Source of the DNA: Xestospongia muta
Lineage: Eukaryota > Porifera > Demospongiae > Haplosclerida > Petrosiidae
NCBI GenBank assembly: GCA_963693285.1
Contig: OY848917.1
Span: 4,578,618 to 4,642,617, forward strand
Direction: 5' to 3'
Length of the DNA: 64,000 nucleotides
The notes under the pieces are model-generated. The model ran no database searches. It was not told the DNA's origin and was given only the letters and a program-made list of their open reading frames with translations. Of this stretch, positions 61,601 through 64,000 are shown in pieces. The position numbers were made by a program, and so were the translations under genes. Within the stretch, counting starts at the first letter, position 1. Each line of letters begins with the position of its first letter.

Positions 61601-63227
61601 GTGTTCACACTTCATATAATGAATGGGTAGTCAATACATAAGAGTATTATTATAGTTTCTGCTATTTAGAGTTTGCATTGTTTATTTGAGTACAACCAGG
61701 AACTAGTACACATACAATTATTATTACAAGTAGGTAATTATCAACTTACATAGGCTTGATTAGTAGTTTTAGAGATCTCTTCTATTTTATTATCAATTAT
61801 GTTTTCAATGACATCTTTACATTTAGTCCTGTTTTGACGAGGTAGACCACGACAAAGTGTTAACAGCAATTTCAAGCACCTTTGAATGAAGAAATGGTTT
61901 TCTTGTTTCATTAGACAAATTTCTATGAAATCTTCAATACAACATCTAACTTTTTTTTGACATTGACAGATAGTGAGAACTGGATGCAGAACCTTCAATG
62001 TTTGTCTCATGCCAAATTGTTGAGTCATGTATTCACTAATGCAAAAGTTGATGTAGTTCTTTTTCTTGGCAGTTGAATAGGTATATACAAAACATGAGTC
62101 TTTACACCTGTCTTGGCAAATTTGTCTTTGAAATTTGTCTTTGCAAATTTGTTTTGGAAATTTCTCTTTGGATTTCTTAAGGGCTTGGTCAACATCTTGG
62201 AAGCAATTATGCAGATCTAAAGTTCTATTATACTCTGGAGAAGTCTTAGATCCATTACAACTTGACAGTGATGATATGACTCGAGATATTTTTTGAGGAC
62301 ACTGCACATTTTTTGGTTGTGGCAATTCGAAATTAGGAAAGTTTTCTGCACAAGTATCTGTAAACAATTTAATTATTTGTTTGTGTATAAACTTTATTCA
62401 GTTTCAATATTTTAAAATTGTTTATATGGTTTTGAAGCTTTGCCTAGTATGTATTAATTGCTCTTGATTAGTCAGCCATGTTGTAGGCAAAGACTATACA
62501 GGAATTGGGAGTGATAATGTTTTGATATGTTGTTTGTAAAATAAAAGTATATTATACAAGAGATAAAGGAGTAGTTAATATACATTGAGTCTACTAACAA
62601 GTTACTGAGTCTTTTATAATAGAAACCACAAGAAAACATGAACCATTGTTTAAGGGTAATTAGACTAATGCATTGGCTAAGAGTATCTATATGCAACTAA
62701 TACAAACTAGTAACACTCCCAGATTGTAATGTAACTGTAACCTAGATTTCACAGAACATTAGAGTATACTGATGTATATTAATGTTGTACTCAGTTGGCT
62801 GAGGAACCAAGCCTGGTCAACCAAACAATGTCTATTGAGTCAGCGACTTTGCAGAAGACATTGTCTGGTCACCACATTCGTCATGCAATTTTGTAGTTCA
62901 ATATATAAATTCATTGTGATTTGATTTTTTACTTCATATTCAGTAGCAGGTTAGTTTTCTAATTTTCTTTAATTCTAGAATGGTAAATTGTTCATATATT
63001 CCTGCAATACAATTTATGTCACAATACTGGCTGTCGCACTACAATTGGCCGATCAATCGTGCGTAGGTGCAGTATCAAATGAATATATATTAAGTATATC
63101 TATTAATTTTATGAGAGAGTTACTGAGGATATTGTCAACGCTTAGTAGACTGTGTTTACTCACCCTTTTTAGACGTTATTTCTCTGAGAGATACGAGAAA
63201 GACGATCAGTCCTAACCAGAGCAACAT
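55691..63227 (-). CDS. Adhesion G-protein-coupled receptor, aGPCR-6 (array copy)
   Basis: The ATG at 63225-63227 gives a signal peptide like those of copies 4 and 5. The Cys-rich exon is about 61750-62357 (near-identical to aGPCR-5, with one visible change: QQFGMRQ for QQFVMRQ). Exon 3 is about 60793-60987 and matches aGPCR-4 instead. GAIN-like exons 4-6 lie at about 60290-60625. The acidic linker, near 60112-60180, is two residues longer (DDNDNDESGSG). The GC donor is at 59931-59932. The GPS second half is 58898-59021 (THLTSFAVL). TM1 lies near 58745-58850, TM2 at 58580-58695, TM3 at 57178-57335 and TM6/7 at 56370-56495. The tail ends at TGA 55691-55693. No stop or frameshift is seen. Its promoter differs from the other young copies by a TA expansion. 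Confidence 0.86.
60112..60180 (-). repeat. Coding trinucleotide tract, acidic linker of aGPCR-6
   Basis: As in copies 4 and 5, with an additional six bases (one extra Asn-Asp pair). Confidence 0.9.
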
Positions 63228-63274
63228 TTTCTGACTATATTCAATTTTTAAGCTAACGACGAAATTCCTCTTCT

Positions 63275-63334
63275 AATATATATATATATACATATATATA
63301 TATAGATCGGCGTGACGAACATAGGCTATGCACA
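63275..63334 (-). promoter_or_regulatory. Putative core promoter of aGPCR-6 with TA-expanded TATA region
   Basis: CGTCACG at 63311-63317 is kept. The octamer-like site is changed (ATGCACA at 63328-63334 on the plus strand, against ATGCAAA in copies 4 and 5). The TATATAG box is replaced by about 30 bp of TA repeats (63275-63304). Confidence 0.5.
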
Positions 63335-63602
63335 ACAATGAATATATTGTTTGTAATTTAACTTGGAGAAAATAGAAAACAAGGAAGTGGCTGCATCAAG
63401 CAAACTATATATAAGATAATTGGAGATATACTTTAGAGGGCAGTGTTTGTTGATGTTGACTTCTTGGAATGTATGTCTTTACACTTTCTTATGATTCTGT
63501 AATAACACATTACACAAAGCAATAACAATAACCAGAAGTTAAATCAACAAATCAATTTTACAGTGATATATGACATGAAAAATGGCTTATCAATTAAAAG
63601 TC
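63335..63602. other. Short flank between the aGPCR-6 promoter and the neighbour gene's polyadenylation site
   Basis: Conserved with units A and B but missing some AT-rich blocks near 63490-63540. No gene is seen. Confidence 0.5.
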
Positions 63603-63608
63603 TTTATT
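63603..63608 (-). terminator. Polyadenylation signal of the neighbour gene
   Basis: AATAAA on the minus strand, about 55 nt after the stop at 63661-63663. Confidence 0.45.
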
Positions 63609-63660
63609 ACCAACAGTAGTTCCAAGTTATGAGTTTGTAAAATGTAAGGTGACTGGCTTT

Positions 63661-63830
63661 TCATTCTTTCCTGATAAAAGACAAATAATTAAATTTGATG
63701 TCATCATCTGGATATTCATTGTTATATTCAATAGATGCTGAGTAGCACTTCCTGACATTAATTACCTTTCTTAGGCTTTTGAGTCGAAAGAAGTCTATTT
63801 TTATTCCAAGATTACAATTAAAAAAAGGTC
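63661..63830 (-). CDS. Terminal exon of an unidentified gene entering from the right (open copy)
   Basis: The minus-strand exon is preceded by TTCTTCTGAG (acceptor) and reads FNCNLGIKIDFFRLKSLRK, then VINVRKCYSASIEYNNEYPD, ending at TGA 63661-63663. It is open here (GGA at 63805-63807), whereas units A and B have TGA at that codon. The protein was not recognised. The rest of the gene lies outside the window or is not resolvable in 63831-64000. Confidence 0.45.
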
Positions 63831-64000
63831 CTCAGAAGAAATCAATTTCAAAATGTCATCAACTAAATTATAGGTAACGTAATGGTGAAATGGAGTAGAA
63901 AAAACTTAAGGAAATGCTTGAAACAAAATAATGTGCAAAAAAGTTGATTCAGGTGAATTGTCAGTTGGATGAAAAGAACCTTGCACAAAAAATGAAACAA

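Larger units (their letters stand above)
55375..63874. repeat. Tandem unit C (contains aGPCR-6), right end diverges
   Basis: Matches units A and B from AAATATGTATAATTA up to about 63874. It then departs from the sequence seen at the internal junctions, so it lacks the palindrome and the captured frame. Confidence 0.8.

Noticed and set aside
62988..63215. Plus-strand open frame of 75 codons over the aGPCR-6 signal-peptide exon
   Set aside because: It is antisense to the signal-peptide exon and intron 1 and disappears in the equivalent place of the other units; a chance frame.
36905..63874. Possibility that the near-identical units are an assembly artefact
   Set aside because: The units differ by many scattered substitutions, microsatellite lengths and copy-specific patches, so they are real distinct copies; unit order still deserves long-read confirmation.
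1..64000. CRISPR arrays, operons, tRNA or rRNA genes
   Set aside because: None seen; the window is spliced eukaryotic sequence, and its short repeats are microsatellites, one minisatellite and foldback elements.

Overview
The window looks like animal nuclear DNA. It is AT-rich and dense with short GT-AG introns, and it carries metazoan families: a B4GALNT3/4-type glycosyltransferase, the V-ATPase accessory subunit Ac45/ATP6AP1, and adhesion GPCRs. Its compact genes, the expansion of adhesion GPCRs with unfamiliar ectodomains, and a secreted fibrinogen-like family known to me from sponges and cnidarians suggest a demosponge such as Amphimedon. That is inference; no species marker is visible. 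All gene models were assembled by eye from conserved protein segments and splice consensus. Ends and small exons are less certain than gene identity.

Layout. 1-4859 (+) is the 3' part of a PA14 + CHGN beta-1,4-N-acetylgalactosaminyltransferase. 4959-8158 (+) is ATP6AP1, starting only about 100 bp downstream. 8430-12724 (-) is the first adhesion GPCR (aGPCR-1). 12905-13996 (-) is an intronless secreted fibrinogen-like protein. 14419-17240 (-) is a histidine-phosphatase (RHG) gene whose first intron holds a 432-bp hAT relic with a perfect 8-bp target duplication. 18651-63227 (-) is a head-to-tail array of five more adhesion GPCRs: aGPCR-2 and -3 (older and diverged), then aGPCR-4, -5 and -6 in near-identical units of about 9.2 kb. 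A 3.5-kb intergenic stretch with degraded coding relics separates the older from the younger copies.

Every receptor has the same plan: signal-peptide exon, a roughly 190-210-residue Cys-rich domain I do not recognise, a Ser/Thr/Asn-rich GAIN-like region, in copies 2-6 a variable charged or acidic linker, a GPS motif, seven TM segments of family-B type, and a tail of about 20-30 residues. The 7TM exons are much better conserved than the ectodomain exons.

The array is the notable system. All six GPS motifs lack the same two of the usual four cysteines. An (ATC/ATT)n microsatellite encodes an acidic linker whose length differs between copies. The three youngest copies share a GC-AG intron. Sequence patches shared between particular copies point to gene conversion. 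The two internal duplication junctions carry a truncated foreign reading frame preceded by a 39-nt palindrome. The right edge of each unit carries the terminal exon of a neighbouring gene, open in the outermost copy and broken by a nonsense codon in the two inner ones. The core promoter of aGPCR-6 has a TA-microsatellite expansion in place of the TATA box.
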